A DNA stretch of 64,000 nt, taken from Bacteroides sp. GM023 (GTDB lineage Bacteria > Bacteroidota > Bacteroidia > Bacteroidales > Bacteroidaceae). The notes under the pieces were generated by a model. The model saw only the letters and a list, made by a program, of their open reading frames with translations, was not told where the DNA came from and ran no database searches. The translations under genes were made by a program, and so were the position numbers. This document shows positions 35,871 to 45,160 of the stretch, in pieces (position 1 is the first letter of the stretch; the number at the start of each line of letters is the position of its first letter). The stretch covers positions 1-64,000 of the forward strand of contig NZ_JAAXGE010000006.1 of NCBI RefSeq assembly GCF_014750685.1. The letters are read 5' to 3'.

Positions 35871-38807
35871 ATGAAACGAATTTTAGCAAGTATTGTCCTC
35901 GCAATTGCTTCTGTATGCATCGTAGAGGGGCAAAACCACTCTTTCAGCTTATCCGGCAAATGGAATTTCCAAATAGACCGGGAAGATGCAGGCGTCAGGG
36001 AACAATGGTTCAAGAAATCCTTCGACGATTCCATCAACCTGCCCGGTTCCATGCCCGAAAAACTGAAAGGAGACGAAGTGACCGCCCGCACCCAATGGAC
36101 TGGAAGCTTGTATGACAGTTCTTACTATTTCAATCCATACATGGAGAAATACAGGATGGAAGGACAAGTGAAACTCCCCTTCTTCCTGACTCCCGACAAG
36201 CATTATGTAGGCGTAGCCTGGTATCAAAAGAAAGTTACAATACCATCCAATTGGAGAGGGGAAAGAATCACCCTCTTCCTGGAACGTCCGCACATCGAAA
36301 CCACCGTTTGGGTAAACCAACAGGAACTCGGTATGCAAAACAGTCTTTGCGTTCCTCACATATACGACCTGACTTCCGCGGTCTCTCCCGGCAAAACGTG
36401 CCTGATTACCATCCGTATCGACAACCGCATCAAGGAAATCAACGTAGGCCCCGACTCCCATAGCATCACCGACCAGACGCAAGGCAACTGGAACGGTATC
36501 GTAGGACGAATAGAACTGCAAACCACTCCGAAAGTCCACTTTGAAGATATCCAGATATATCCCGATTTGAATAATCGGAAAGCCGTGGTACGCATGAACA
36601 TACAGTCCGCCGCTACCACCAAAGGAGAAATCACTCTTTCCGCCGAAAGTTTCAATGCCGACATACAGCATACGGTAGCTCCCGTCAAACAAAGTTTCAG
36701 CATCCGCCCGGGCGATAATCCGATTGAGATGGAACTCCCGATGGGAAAAGACTTCCTGACATGGGATGAATTCAGCCCCGCACTCTATAAACTGACTGCC
36801 ACGCTAAACAACGGCAAACAGCATGACACAAAACAAGTGCAGTTCGGCATGCGTGACTTCAAAATAGAAGGAAAATGGTTCTACGTGAACGGGCGCAAAA
36901 CGATGCTCCGTGGTACGGTAGAGAACTGCGACTTCCCATTGACAGGCTATGCGCCAATGGACGTAGCTTCCTGGGAACGGGTATTCCGTATTTGCCGCAG
37001 CTACGGTCTGAATCATATGCGCTTCCACTCCTTCTGCCCACCGGAAGCTGCCTTTATCGCTGCCGACCTTGTCGGTTTCTACCTGCAACCGGAAGGCCCG
37101 AGCTGGCCGAATCACGGCCCGAGACTGGGCAACGGTCAGCCGATTGATAAATATCTGATGGACGAAACCATCGCCCTGACCAAAGAATACGGGAATTATG
37201 CTTCTTACTGTATGCTCGCTTGCGGCAACGAACCTTCCGGCCGTTGGGTGGCATGGGTAAGCAAATTCGTAGATTACTGGAAAGCTACAGACCCGCGCCG
37301 CGTATATACAGGAGCATCCGTAGGAAATAGCTGGCAATGGCAGCCGCATAACCAATTCCATGTGAAAGCCGGAGCACGCGGCTTGAGCTGGGCAGGTGCC
37401 CGACCGGAAAGTATGTCGGACTACCGTTCACGTATCGACACTGTGAAACAGCCTTATGTATCGCATGAAACGGGACAATGGTGTGTTTTCCCCAACTTCA
37501 ACGAAATACGCAAATATACCGGAGTCAACAAAGCGAAGAACTTTGAAATCTTCCGGGACATTCTGAATGACAATCATATGGGAAGCCAAAGTTATGACTT
37601 TATGATGGCTTCGGGCAAATTGCAGGCGCTCTGTTACAAACACGAGATCGAAAAGACTTTGCGCACTCCCGATTACGCAGGCTTCCAGTTGTTGGCTCTC
37701 AACGACTATTCCGGTCAGGGAACCGCACTGGTCGGCGTACTGGACGTATTCTTTGAAGAAAAAGGGTATATCAATGCCGAACAATTCAGGCGCTTTTGCA
37801 GTCCGACTGTTCCCCTGGCACGTATTCCCAAATTCGTATATGCCAATGATGAAACATTCCATGCGGACATCGAAGTGTCCCATTTCGGAGCAGCGCCCCT
37901 GCAAGGAGCAAAAACAATCTATACCATCAAAGATAAGTTCGGAAAGGTATATGCTCATGGAACGTTTGGAGCAGGCGGAACGGACGATACTGTCGGCACC
38001 GCCGGCACCAGCACTGTCAGCACGCAAACTATTCCTGTCGGCAACCTCTGTTCCCTGGGTAGTGTGGACTTGGCTCTGAAAGGAATCGACACCCCGCAGA
38101 AACTGAATCTCGAAGTACGTATCGAGGGCAGCGATGCAGTCAACGCTGTCAACGACTGGGATTTCTGGGTATATCCCGCACAAATGGAACTGGCGCATGG
38201 AGACGTCTATACCACCGACACATTGGATGAAAAAGCAATCTCCGTATTGAAAGAAGGTGGAAACGTACTGATTACGGCAGCCGGAAAGATACAATACGGT
38301 AAGGAAGTCAAGCAATACTTCACTCCCGTATTTTGGAATACGTCCTGGTTCAAGATGCGTCCGCCGCATACGACAGGTATCTTCCTGAATGAGTATCATC
38401 CTCTTTTCCGTGAATTTCCGACAGAATATCATAGCAACCTGCAATGGTGGGAACTGCTGAATAAGGCACAAGTCATGCAATTCACCGACTTCCCGGAAGA
38501 GTTTCAGCCAACCGTTCAGAGCATTGACACCTGGTTTATCAGCCGGAAAATCGGAATGTTGTTCGAAGCAAACGTATTGAACGGCAAACTACTAATGACG
38601 AGTATGGATGTTACTTCCCAACCGGAGAAACGAATCGTTGCCCGGCAAATGCACAAGGCAATCCTGGATTATATGAATTCAGACGCTTTCCGTCCGGCGA
38701 CAACCGTCAGCCTGGAACAGATACAGGGATTATTCACCAAGGTGGCAGGAGATGTGAAGTCTTATACCAAAGACTCGCCCGACGAACTGAAACCGAAAAT
38801 TAACTAA
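35871..38807 (+). CDS. GH2-family glycoside hydrolase
   Basis: 978 residues from the ATG at 35871, giving signal peptide MKRILASIVLAIASVCIVEGQ; an in-frame ATG at 35844 is also possible. N-terminal sugar-binding jelly roll ('GKWNFQIDREDAGV', 'ITLFLERPHIETTVWVNQQELG'), immunoglobulin-like domain, then a TIM barrel: 'KWFYVNGRKTMLRG', acid/base E in 'LACGNEPSGR', nucleophile candidate E in 'VSHETGQWC'. GH2 enzymes here are usually exo-acting (beta-galactosidase, glucuronidase and relatives); the substrate cannot be fixed. Residues about 700-730 hold a Gly/Thr-rich stretch ('GAGGTDDTVGTAGTSTVST') that interrupts an Ig-like domain. First gene of a tightly packed cluster. Confidence 0.85.
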   Translation: MKRILASIVLAIASVCIVEGQNHSFSLSGKWNFQIDREDAGVREQWFKKSFDDSINLPGSMPEKLKGDEVTARTQWTGSLYDSSYYFNPYMEKYRMEGQVKLPFFLTPDKHYVGVAWYQKKVTIPSNWRGERITLFLERPHIETTVWVNQQELGMQNSLCVPHIYDLTSAVSPGKTCLITIRIDNRIKEINVGPDSHSITDQTQGNWNGIVGRIELQTTPKVHFEDIQIYPDLNNRKAVVRMNIQSAATTKGEITLSAESFNADIQHTVAPVKQSFSIRPGDNPIEMELPMGKDFLTWDEFSPALYKLTATLNNGKQHDTKQVQFGMRDFKIEGKWFYVNGRKTMLRGTVENCDFPLTGYAPMDVASWERVFRICRSYGLNHMRFHSFCPPEAAFIAADLVGFYLQPEGPSWPNHGPRLGNGQPIDKYLMDETIALTKEYGNYASYCMLACGNEPSGRWVAWVSKFVDYWKATDPRRVYTGASVGNSWQWQPHNQFHVKAGARGLSWAGARPESMSDYRSRIDTVKQPYVSHETGQWCVFPNFNEIRKYTGVNKAKNFEIFRDILNDNHMGSQSYDFMMASGKLQALCYKHEIEKTLRTPDYAGFQLLALNDYSGQGTALVGVLDVFFEEKGYINAEQFRRFCSPTVPLARIPKFVYANDETFHADIEVSHFGAAPLQGAKTIYTIKDKFGKVYAHGTFGAGGTDDTVGTAGTSTVSTQTIPVGNLCSLGSVDLALKGIDTPQKLNLEVRIEGSDAVNAVNDWDFWVYPAQMELAHGDVYTTDTLDEKAISVLKEGGNVLITAAGKIQYGKEVKQYFTPVFWNTSWFKMRPPHTTGIFLNEYHPLFREFPTEYHSNLQWWELLNKAQVMQFTDFPEEFQPTVQSIDTWFISRKIGMLFEANVLNGKLLMTSMDVTSQPEKRIVARQMHKAILDYMNSDAFRPATTVSLEQIQGLFTKVAGDVKSYTKDSPDELKPKIN

Positions 38808-38823
38808 ACGATTGATTACCGAC

Positions 38824-40347
38824 ATGAAAAGTAGAAGCATCCTCTCCCTGCTCCTGGCAAGCACGTTGTTCATAGCATGTACTCCGCCCCAAAAGGCGGG
38901 AAGCAACAGCTTCGAATGGGGACAGGTACCGCAACAACCCGATTTGTCATGGGCTGACAGCGTAGGCAGTCGCCGGACTCCCGGGAATCACCTTATTTTA
39001 TCCGCTAATTCCTTTGGCGCAGTAGCAGACAGCACAGTACTTAGCACGGAAGCTATCCAAAAGGCAATCGACAGCTGCGCAGTCTCCGGCGGTGGCACAG
39101 TCACCCTTCAGCCCGGGTATTATCAGACAGGGGCACTGTTTATCAAAAGCGGTGTCAACCTGCAACTGGGAAAAGGGGTCACTCTGCTCGCCAGTCCCCA
39201 TATCCATCATTATCCCGAATTCCGTTCGCGAATTGCAGGTATCGAAATGACATGGCCGGCGGCAGTGATTAACATTGTCAACGAAAAGAATGCCGCCGTC
39301 AGTGGAGAAGGTACTTTGGACTGCCGTGGAAAAGTCTTTTGGGATAAATATTGGGAAATGCGTAAGGAATACGAAACGAAAGGTCTGCGCTGGATTGTGG
39401 ACTACGATTGCAAGCGTGTGCGGGGTATCTTGGTGGAACGCAGTTCGGACGTCACTCTAGAAGGATTCACCTTGATGCGTACCGGCTTTTGGGGATGTCA
39501 GATTCTTTACTCCAATTATTGTACCATCAACGGACTAACGGTTAACAATAACTTGGGCGGTCACGGCCCAAGTACGGATGGCATTGACATCGACTCGTCC
39601 ACCAACATCTTGATAGAGAACTGCGATGTCGACTGCAACGATGATAACATCTGCATTAAATCCGGACGCGACGCGGATGGTCTGCGTGTCAATCTCCCCA
39701 CGGAGAATGTGGTAATACGCAACTGTATCGCCCGTAAAGGCGCAGGCCTCATCACCTGCGGCAGCGAAACTTCCGGCAGCATCCGAAACGTATTGGGATA
39801 CAACCTCGAAGCTATCGGCACTTCAGCCGTGCTCCGCTTGAAAAGTGCCATGAACCGTGGCGGTACTATCGAAAACATCTATATGACCGGTGTAAAAGCC
39901 GAAAACGTCCGCCACGTCCTGGCAGCAGATTTGAACTGGAACCCCAGTTATAGTTACAGCACCCTGCCCAAAGATTACGAAGGCAAGGATATCCCGGAAC
40001 ACTGGAAAGTGATGCTGACTCCCGTAGAACCACCCGAAAAGGGTTACCCCCGTTTCCGCAACGTATATGTATCAAAGGTTAAAGCGGAAAATGTGGATGA
40101 ATTTATCTCTGCTTCAGGCTGGAACGACTCTTTGCGTCTGGAAAATTTCTATCTTTACGCCATCGAAGCACAGACCAGGAAACCGGGTAAAATCTGCTAC
40201 ACGAAGAACTTCAACCTATCGGAGATTACACTGGACGTGACAGAAAAAGGCGCTATCGAACTAAAGGAAAATGAACAAAGTAATATCAAATTCAACTATG
40301 CTGAAACAACTCCTGACCATCGCACTGCTGGGAATCTTGCTCATTGA
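38824..40347 (+). CDS. GH28-family rhamnogalacturonase/polygalacturonase (lipoprotein)
   Basis: 507 residues from the ATG at 38824; a TTG frame from 38812 adds four residues and is rejected. Lipoprotein signal MKSRSILSLLLASTLFIAC. Right-handed beta-helix of GH28 with 'AIQKAIDSCAVSGGGTVTLQPG', 'TDGIDIDSSTNILIENC', the aspartates of 'DCNDDNICIKSG', 'LITCGSETSGSIRNV' and 'AVLRLKSAMNRGG' (the RLK of the active site). GH28 members hydrolyse galacturonic acid linkages in pectin backbones. The gene starts 17 bases after the GH2 stop and its 3' end overlaps the next gene by 50 bases. Confidence 0.9.
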   Translation: MKSRSILSLLLASTLFIACTPPQKAGSNSFEWGQVPQQPDLSWADSVGSRRTPGNHLILSANSFGAVADSTVLSTEAIQKAIDSCAVSGGGTVTLQPGYYQTGALFIKSGVNLQLGKGVTLLASPHIHHYPEFRSRIAGIEMTWPAAVINIVNEKNAAVSGEGTLDCRGKVFWDKYWEMRKEYETKGLRWIVDYDCKRVRGILVERSSDVTLEGFTLMRTGFWGCQILYSNYCTINGLTVNNNLGGHGPSTDGIDIDSSTNILIENCDVDCNDDNICIKSGRDADGLRVNLPTENVVIRNCIARKGAGLITCGSETSGSIRNVLGYNLEAIGTSAVLRLKSAMNRGGTIENIYMTGVKAENVRHVLAADLNWNPSYSYSTLPKDYEGKDIPEHWKVMLTPVEPPEKGYPRFRNVYVSKVKAENVDEFISASGWNDSLRLENFYLYAIEAQTRKPGKICYTKNFNLSEITLDVTEKGAIELKENEQSNIKFNYAETTPDHRTAGNLAH

Positions 40348-40873
40348 TGCGCAAGCACAGGCTCTGACACCGCCTGCCGGTATCTTCAAGCTGGGAATAT
40401 CGAAAGGAAACGAAAGCCACTGGCTGAAACCGAAAGAAAAGATACAGGGAATCACTTTCCAATGGAAAGCCCTGCCCGATACCCGTGGATTTATACTGGA
40501 AGTGGAAGTCGCTTCCACCGCCAAAGCCGATGTACTATTCTGGAGTTTCGGCGATTGCCAGCCGGACTCGGACGTGAACGTATTCAGTGTAGAGGGACAG
40601 GCTTTTACCTGCTATTACGGAGAAAGCATGAATCTGCGGACAGTGCAGGCAGTCACCCCTACCGATGACATCCGCTTAAGCGACGGACATAAGGACGAAA
40701 CTCCCATGACGCTCTACAACTCGGGAAAACGGACAGACCGTCCCGTACTGGCAGGCCGTTGCCCGCTCGTTCCCGACAGCAAGATTTACTTCTGCTTCTA
40801 CGAACAGAATGAGAAAGCGGATTATAACTATTATATGTTACCGGATATTTTTGCCCAAATCGACAAAAAATGA
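40298..40873 (+). CDS. Secreted protein of unknown function between two GH28 genes
   Basis: 191 residues from the ATG at 40298 (MLKQLLTIALLGILLIDAQAQ signal peptide); an in-frame ATG at 40271 lies nine codons upstream. The body is beta-rich and without repeats ('GIFKLGISKGNESHWLKPKEK', 'LEVEVASTAKADVLFWSFGDC', 'CPLVPDSKIYFCFYEQ'). No catalytic motif is evident and I do not recognise the family. The gene overlaps the GH28 before it by 50 bases and the GH28 after it by 4 bases (ATGA), so it is made in step with both. A carbohydrate-binding or enzyme-accessory role is only a guess. Confidence 0.75.
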   Translation: MLKQLLTIALLGILLIDAQAQALTPPAGIFKLGISKGNESHWLKPKEKIQGITFQWKALPDTRGFILEVEVASTAKADVLFWSFGDCQPDSDVNVFSVEGQAFTCYYGESMNLRTVQAVTPTDDIRLSDGHKDETPMTLYNSGKRTDRPVLAGRCPLVPDSKIYFCFYEQNEKADYNYYMLPDIFAQIDKK

Positions 40874-42273
40874 AAAGGATTTATTTACTATTCAGTCTCC
40901 TGATAGGTTGCATCTATACCTATGCAGCCATCTACAACGTCAAAGACTTCGGAGCCAAAGCGGATGGAAAGACAATTGATTCTCCCGCTATCAACAGTGC
41001 CATTGAAGCTGCCGCACAAGCCGGCGGCGGAACGGTTTATCTGCCTGCCGGAGAGTATGCCTGCTATTCCATCCGGTTAAAAAGTAATATTCACCTGTAC
41101 TTGGAACAAGGGACACGCATTATCGCCGCCTTTCCCGGAAAAGAGGAAGGATATGATACTGCCGAACCAAACGAACATACTAAATACCAGGACTTCGGAC
41201 ACAGCCATTGGAAAAACTCCTTGATTTGGGGAATCGGACTGGAGAATATAACTATCAGCGGCCCCGGACTTATCTACGGTAAGGGGTTGACACGTGAAGA
41301 GAGTCGCCTGCCGGGTGTGGGCAACAAGGCTATCAGTCTGAAAGACTGCCGGAATGTGACGCTAAAAGATTTGTCCATGCTCCATTGCGGACATTTCGCC
41401 CTGCTTGCTACCGGTGTAGACCATCTGACGATTCTGAATCTGAAAGTGGATACCAACCGTGACGGATTCGACATTGACTGTTGCCGGAATGTACGTATCA
41501 GCCAATGCACGGTAAATTCTCCGTGGGATGATGCCATCGTACTGAAAGCTTCGTATGGGTTGGGACGTTTTCAAGATACGGAGAATGTGACTATCAGCGA
41601 TTGTTATGTGAGCGGATTCGACCAGGGTAGTGTACTGGACAGTACCTGGCAACTGGATGAACCGCAGGCTCCCGACCATGGTTACCGCACCGGACGTATC
41701 AAGTTCGGTACGGAAAGCAGTGGTGGTTTCCGCAATATCGCTATTACGAACTGTATCTTTGAGCATTGCAGAGGATTGGCGTTGGAAACCGTGGACGGCG
41801 GACGTCTGGAAGATATTGTAATCAGTAATATTACCATGAGGGATATTGTCAATGCTCCTATTTTTCTCCGGTTGGGTTCGCGTATGCGCAGTCCCGAAGG
41901 TACGCCGGTAGGGAGTATGAAGCGTATCCTTATCAGTGATATAAATGTGTGGAACGCGGACAGCCGCTATGCTTCCATCATCAGCGGTGTGCCGGGAGCT
42001 TGCATCGAGGATGTGACTTTCCGGAATATTCACCTCTATTATAAAGGTGGTTACAGCGAAGAGGATGGCAAACGCGTTCCGCCCGAACAGGAAGAAGTAT
42101 ATCCCGAACCGTGGATGTTCGGCACGATTCCCGCCAAAGGATTTTATATCCGCCATGCCCGGAATATTACTTTCGACGGCATCCGCTTCCACTTTGAAAA
42201 GCCGGACAGACGACCGCTTTTTGTAACCGATGACGCAGAAAGCATAGACTATTATAACACACCGAAAGAATGA
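40870..42273 (+). CDS. GH28-family pectin hydrolase
   Basis: 467 residues. Signal peptide MKRIYLLFSLLIGCIYTYA; beta-helix with 'IYNVKDFGAKADGKTIDSPAINSAI' (classic GH28 start), 'TNRDGFDIDCCRNVRIS', aspartates in 'SPWDDAIVLKAS', 'GRIKFGTESSGGFRNI' and 'IFLRLGSRMRSPEG'. This set departs from canonical GHG/RIK motifs, as in the rhamnogalacturonan- or specialised pectin-acting GH28 groups of Bacteroides. It starts inside the stop codon of the preceding gene (ATGA) and ends inside the start of the next, so translation is coupled. Periplasmic. Confidence 0.9.
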   Translation: MKRIYLLFSLLIGCIYTYAAIYNVKDFGAKADGKTIDSPAINSAIEAAAQAGGGTVYLPAGEYACYSIRLKSNIHLYLEQGTRIIAAFPGKEEGYDTAEPNEHTKYQDFGHSHWKNSLIWGIGLENITISGPGLIYGKGLTREESRLPGVGNKAISLKDCRNVTLKDLSMLHCGHFALLATGVDHLTILNLKVDTNRDGFDIDCCRNVRISQCTVNSPWDDAIVLKASYGLGRFQDTENVTISDCYVSGFDQGSVLDSTWQLDEPQAPDHGYRTGRIKFGTESSGGFRNIAITNCIFEHCRGLALETVDGGRLEDIVISNITMRDIVNAPIFLRLGSRMRSPEGTPVGSMKRILISDINVWNADSRYASIISGVPGACIEDVTFRNIHLYYKGGYSEEDGKRVPPEQEEVYPEPWMFGTIPAKGFYIRHARNITFDGIRFHFEKPDRRPLFVTDDAESIDYYNTPKE

Positions 42274-45038
42274 TGAATAAGAAGCAAATTATAATTCTCT
42301 GTCTGCTTGCAACAGGCGGAGTGATGCAGGCACAACAATGGCCGGATGCTCCGGCAGAAGCACGTCCCGGCACCCGATGGTGGTGGCTGGGAAATGGCGT
42401 AGACGAAAAGAACCTGACGTACAACCTGGAAGAATATGCCCGCACCGGAATGGGTGCGGTGGAAATTACTCCTATCTACGGTGTGCAGGGAAATGACGCA
42501 AATGATATTCAGTTCCTCTCTCCCCGTTGGATGGAAGTGTTCAGACATACCCAGGCGGAAGGTAAGCGCACGGGCATCGAAATTGATATGAATACGGGAA
42601 CGGGCTGGCCTTTCGGTGGACCGGAAGTCAGTATCGAAGACGCTGCTACCAAAGCTATTTTCCAGACTTACGAGATAGAAGGTGGAAAGGAAATCGTGCA
42701 GGATATTCATGTGACCGACCCCAAACAGCAGCCATCTTCCGTACTGAGCCGTGTGATGGCTTATGACGAAAACGGGCGATGTGTGAATCTGACTTCCCAT
42801 GTCAGGAAAGATAAGTTGCAATGGAACGCTCCTGCCGGTAAATGGGAGATAGTAGCCCTTTATACAGGCAAGACACGTCAGAAAGTGAAACGTGCCGCTC
42901 CCGGTGGCGAGGGGTATGTGATGAACCATCTTTCTAAAAAGGCCGTGAAGAACTATCTTTCCCGATTCGACCGTGCATTCAAAAGTAGCAAGACGAAGTA
43001 CCCGCATACTTTCTTCAATGACTCTTACGAAGTGTATCAAGCGGACTGGACGGATGATTTTCTCGAACAATTCGCCCGTCGCCGGGGATATAAACTGGAA
43101 GAGCATTTCCCTGAGTTTCTGGACGAAAGCCGTCCGGAAGTCAGCAGGCGTATCCTGTCCGACTATCGGGAAACGATTTCCGACTTATTATTGGAGAATT
43201 TCACCCATCAATGGACGGACTGGGCACACAAGAACGGCAGTATCACCCGCAACCAGGCACACGGCTCGCCCGGCAACCTGATTGATATTTATGCAGCCGT
43301 AGACATTCCCGAATGTGAGGGGTTCGGACTTTCACAGTTCCATATCGAGGGACTGCGCCAGGATTCATTGACCAAGAAGAATGATTCGGACTTATCCATG
43401 TTGAAATATGCCTCTTCGGCTGCACACATTGCGGGAAAAACCTATACTTCTTCCGAAACATTCACGTGGTTGACGGAGCATTTCCGTACCTCCCTCTCGC
43501 AATGCAAACCGGACATGGATTTGATGTTCGTTTCCGGTGTCAACCATATGTTCTTTCACGGGACTCCATATTCTCCGAAAGAAGCCGAATGGCCGGGTTG
43601 GCTGTTCTATGCTTCTATCAACATGAGCCCGACAAACAATATCTGGCGCGACGCTCCTTCGTTCTTCAGTTATATCACCCGTTGTCAGAGCTTTCTGCAA
43701 ATGGGACGACCGGACAATGATTTCCTGATTTATCTTCCGGTATACGATATGTGGAACGAGCAACCGGGACGATTGTTGTTATTCACCATCCATCATATGG
43801 ATAAGTTGGCTCCCAAATTTATCGACGCCATCCACCGTATCAACAACAGCGGTTATGACGGTGATTATATTTCTGACAATTTTATCCGCAGCACCCGTTT
43901 CAAGGACGGACAGTTGGTCACTTCGGGCGGAACCGCATACAAAGCATTGGTAGTACCTGCCGCTCATCTAATGCCGGATGATGTCCTCGCACACCTTTTG
44001 GAACTTGCCAAACAAGGGGCTAACATCGTATTCCTGGAGAATTACCCGACAGATGTGCCGGGATACAGTCAGTTGGAGCAGAAACGTAAGAGTTACCAAC
44101 GTACGCTTCAGCAACTTCCGTCTGTCTCTTTCTCTGAAACGACCGTCACTCCGGTTGGAAAGGGAAAGATTATCACGGGAACGGATTATGCACGTACATT
44201 AGCCAGTTGTAATATTCCATCTGAAGAAATGAAAACTAAATTCGGTCTGCAAACGATTCGCAGAGTGAATGATACGGGACATCATTACTTTATCTCTTCT
44301 TTGCAAAACAAAGGAATAGACGGTTGGGTGACATTGGGAACGAATGCAACCGCAGCCGCCCTCTTCAATCCGATGACCGGAGAATGTGGGGAAGCAAAAG
44401 TACGTCAAGCGGATGGCAGGACGCAGGTATATCTGCAATTAAAATCCGGTGAATCGGTTATCCTGCAAACATACCAACAGCCTTTGCAGGTATCCAAACC
44501 GTGGAAGTATCTCAAAGAACAACCGTTCAGCCTTAGGTTAGACCATGGTTGGAAGTTGCACTTTGCCGAAAGCAAACCGGAAATACAAGGCACATTTGAG
44601 ATTGACCGCCCCTGCTCATGGACAGGCATCGACCATCCGGCAGCCAAAATCAACATGGGAAGCGGTGTTTATTCTTTAGACATCGAATTACCGGCTTTGC
44701 AGGCTGACGAGTGGATACTTGATTTGGGTGATGTACGCGAAAGTGCCCGTGTCCGCATCAACGGACAGGAAGCGGGATGTGCATGGGCAGTGCCGTATCA
44801 GCTAAAGGTAGGGCAATTCTTAAAACCCGGAAAAAACCACATCGAAATAGAAGTCACAAATCTCCCTGCGAATCGAATTGCAGAATCGGACAGACAGGGG
44901 GTACAGTGGCGCAAATTCAAAGAAATCAATATTGTAGATTTGAACTATCGTCCGGCCAATTACGGGCATTGGAGTCCTTTGCCTTCCGGGCTGAATGGTG
45001 AAGTACGGTTAATTCCGGTAGATTTTATGCAGCACTAA
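42270..45038 (+). CDS. GH106-family alpha-L-rhamnosidase
   Basis: 922 residues with a signal peptide (MMNKKQIIILCLLATGGVMQAQ). GH106 hallmarks: 'ARPGTRWWWLGNGVD' near the N-terminus, 'GMGAVEITPIYGVQG', 'IEIDMNTGTGWPFGGPEVS', 'FFNDSYEVYQADWTDDFLEQF', 'NQAHGSPGNLIDIYAAVDIPE', 'TYTSSETFTWLTEHF', and a C-terminal jelly roll ('VRESARVRINGQEAGCAWAVPYQLKVGQF'). GH106 enzymes release alpha-linked L-rhamnose; here they would remove rhamnose from the non-reducing end of RG-I oligosaccharides in alternation with GH28-type galacturonan hydrolases. It overlaps the preceding GH28 by 4 bases and is the last gene of the rightward cluster. Confidence 0.92.
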   Translation: MMNKKQIIILCLLATGGVMQAQQWPDAPAEARPGTRWWWLGNGVDEKNLTYNLEEYARTGMGAVEITPIYGVQGNDANDIQFLSPRWMEVFRHTQAEGKRTGIEIDMNTGTGWPFGGPEVSIEDAATKAIFQTYEIEGGKEIVQDIHVTDPKQQPSSVLSRVMAYDENGRCVNLTSHVRKDKLQWNAPAGKWEIVALYTGKTRQKVKRAAPGGEGYVMNHLSKKAVKNYLSRFDRAFKSSKTKYPHTFFNDSYEVYQADWTDDFLEQFARRRGYKLEEHFPEFLDESRPEVSRRILSDYRETISDLLLENFTHQWTDWAHKNGSITRNQAHGSPGNLIDIYAAVDIPECEGFGLSQFHIEGLRQDSLTKKNDSDLSMLKYASSAAHIAGKTYTSSETFTWLTEHFRTSLSQCKPDMDLMFVSGVNHMFFHGTPYSPKEAEWPGWLFYASINMSPTNNIWRDAPSFFSYITRCQSFLQMGRPDNDFLIYLPVYDMWNEQPGRLLLFTIHHMDKLAPKFIDAIHRINNSGYDGDYISDNFIRSTRFKDGQLVTSGGTAYKALVVPAAHLMPDDVLAHLLELAKQGANIVFLENYPTDVPGYSQLEQKRKSYQRTLQQLPSVSFSETTVTPVGKGKIITGTDYARTLASCNIPSEEMKTKFGLQTIRRVNDTGHHYFISSLQNKGIDGWVTLGTNATAAALFNPMTGECGEAKVRQADGRTQVYLQLKSGESVILQTYQQPLQVSKPWKYLKEQPFSLRLDHGWKLHFAESKPEIQGTFEIDRPCSWTGIDHPAAKINMGSGVYSLDIELPALQADEWILDLGDVRESARVRINGQEAGCAWAVPYQLKVGQFLKPGKNHIEIEVTNLPANRIAESDRQGVQWRKFKEINIVDLNYRPANYGHWSPLPSGLNGEVRLIPVDFMQH

Positions 45039-45064
45039 GTGTCTGTATTTAGTTGATTTCTTTC

Positions 45065-45119
45065 TGTTACATAGTCGTCACTTAAAAAAGTCTATTTTTC
45101 AAGTGACGACTATGTAACA
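45065..45119. terminator. Long perfect hairpin between convergent genes
   Basis: Arms of 19 bp (45065-45083 and 45101-45119; TGTTACATAGTCGTCACTT and its complement). The 17-base centre can add A5/T5 pairs around a single bulge. It sits between the ends of the GH106 gene and the convergent hybrid kinase gene, so a two-way terminator is likely, although no T-run follows on either strand. Confidence 0.65.
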
Positions 45120-45160
45120 ATCAAAGTACACGCTTCAGGAGCATTGGTATTATTTCATTG

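Noticed and set aside
35949..36692. Long antisense frames within the GH2, GH28 and GH106 genes (for example 37428-38480 and 42252-43106 on the minus strand)
   Set aside because: They lie wholly opposite well-supported enzyme genes, lack signal or domain motifs, and reflect codon bias of the sense strand.
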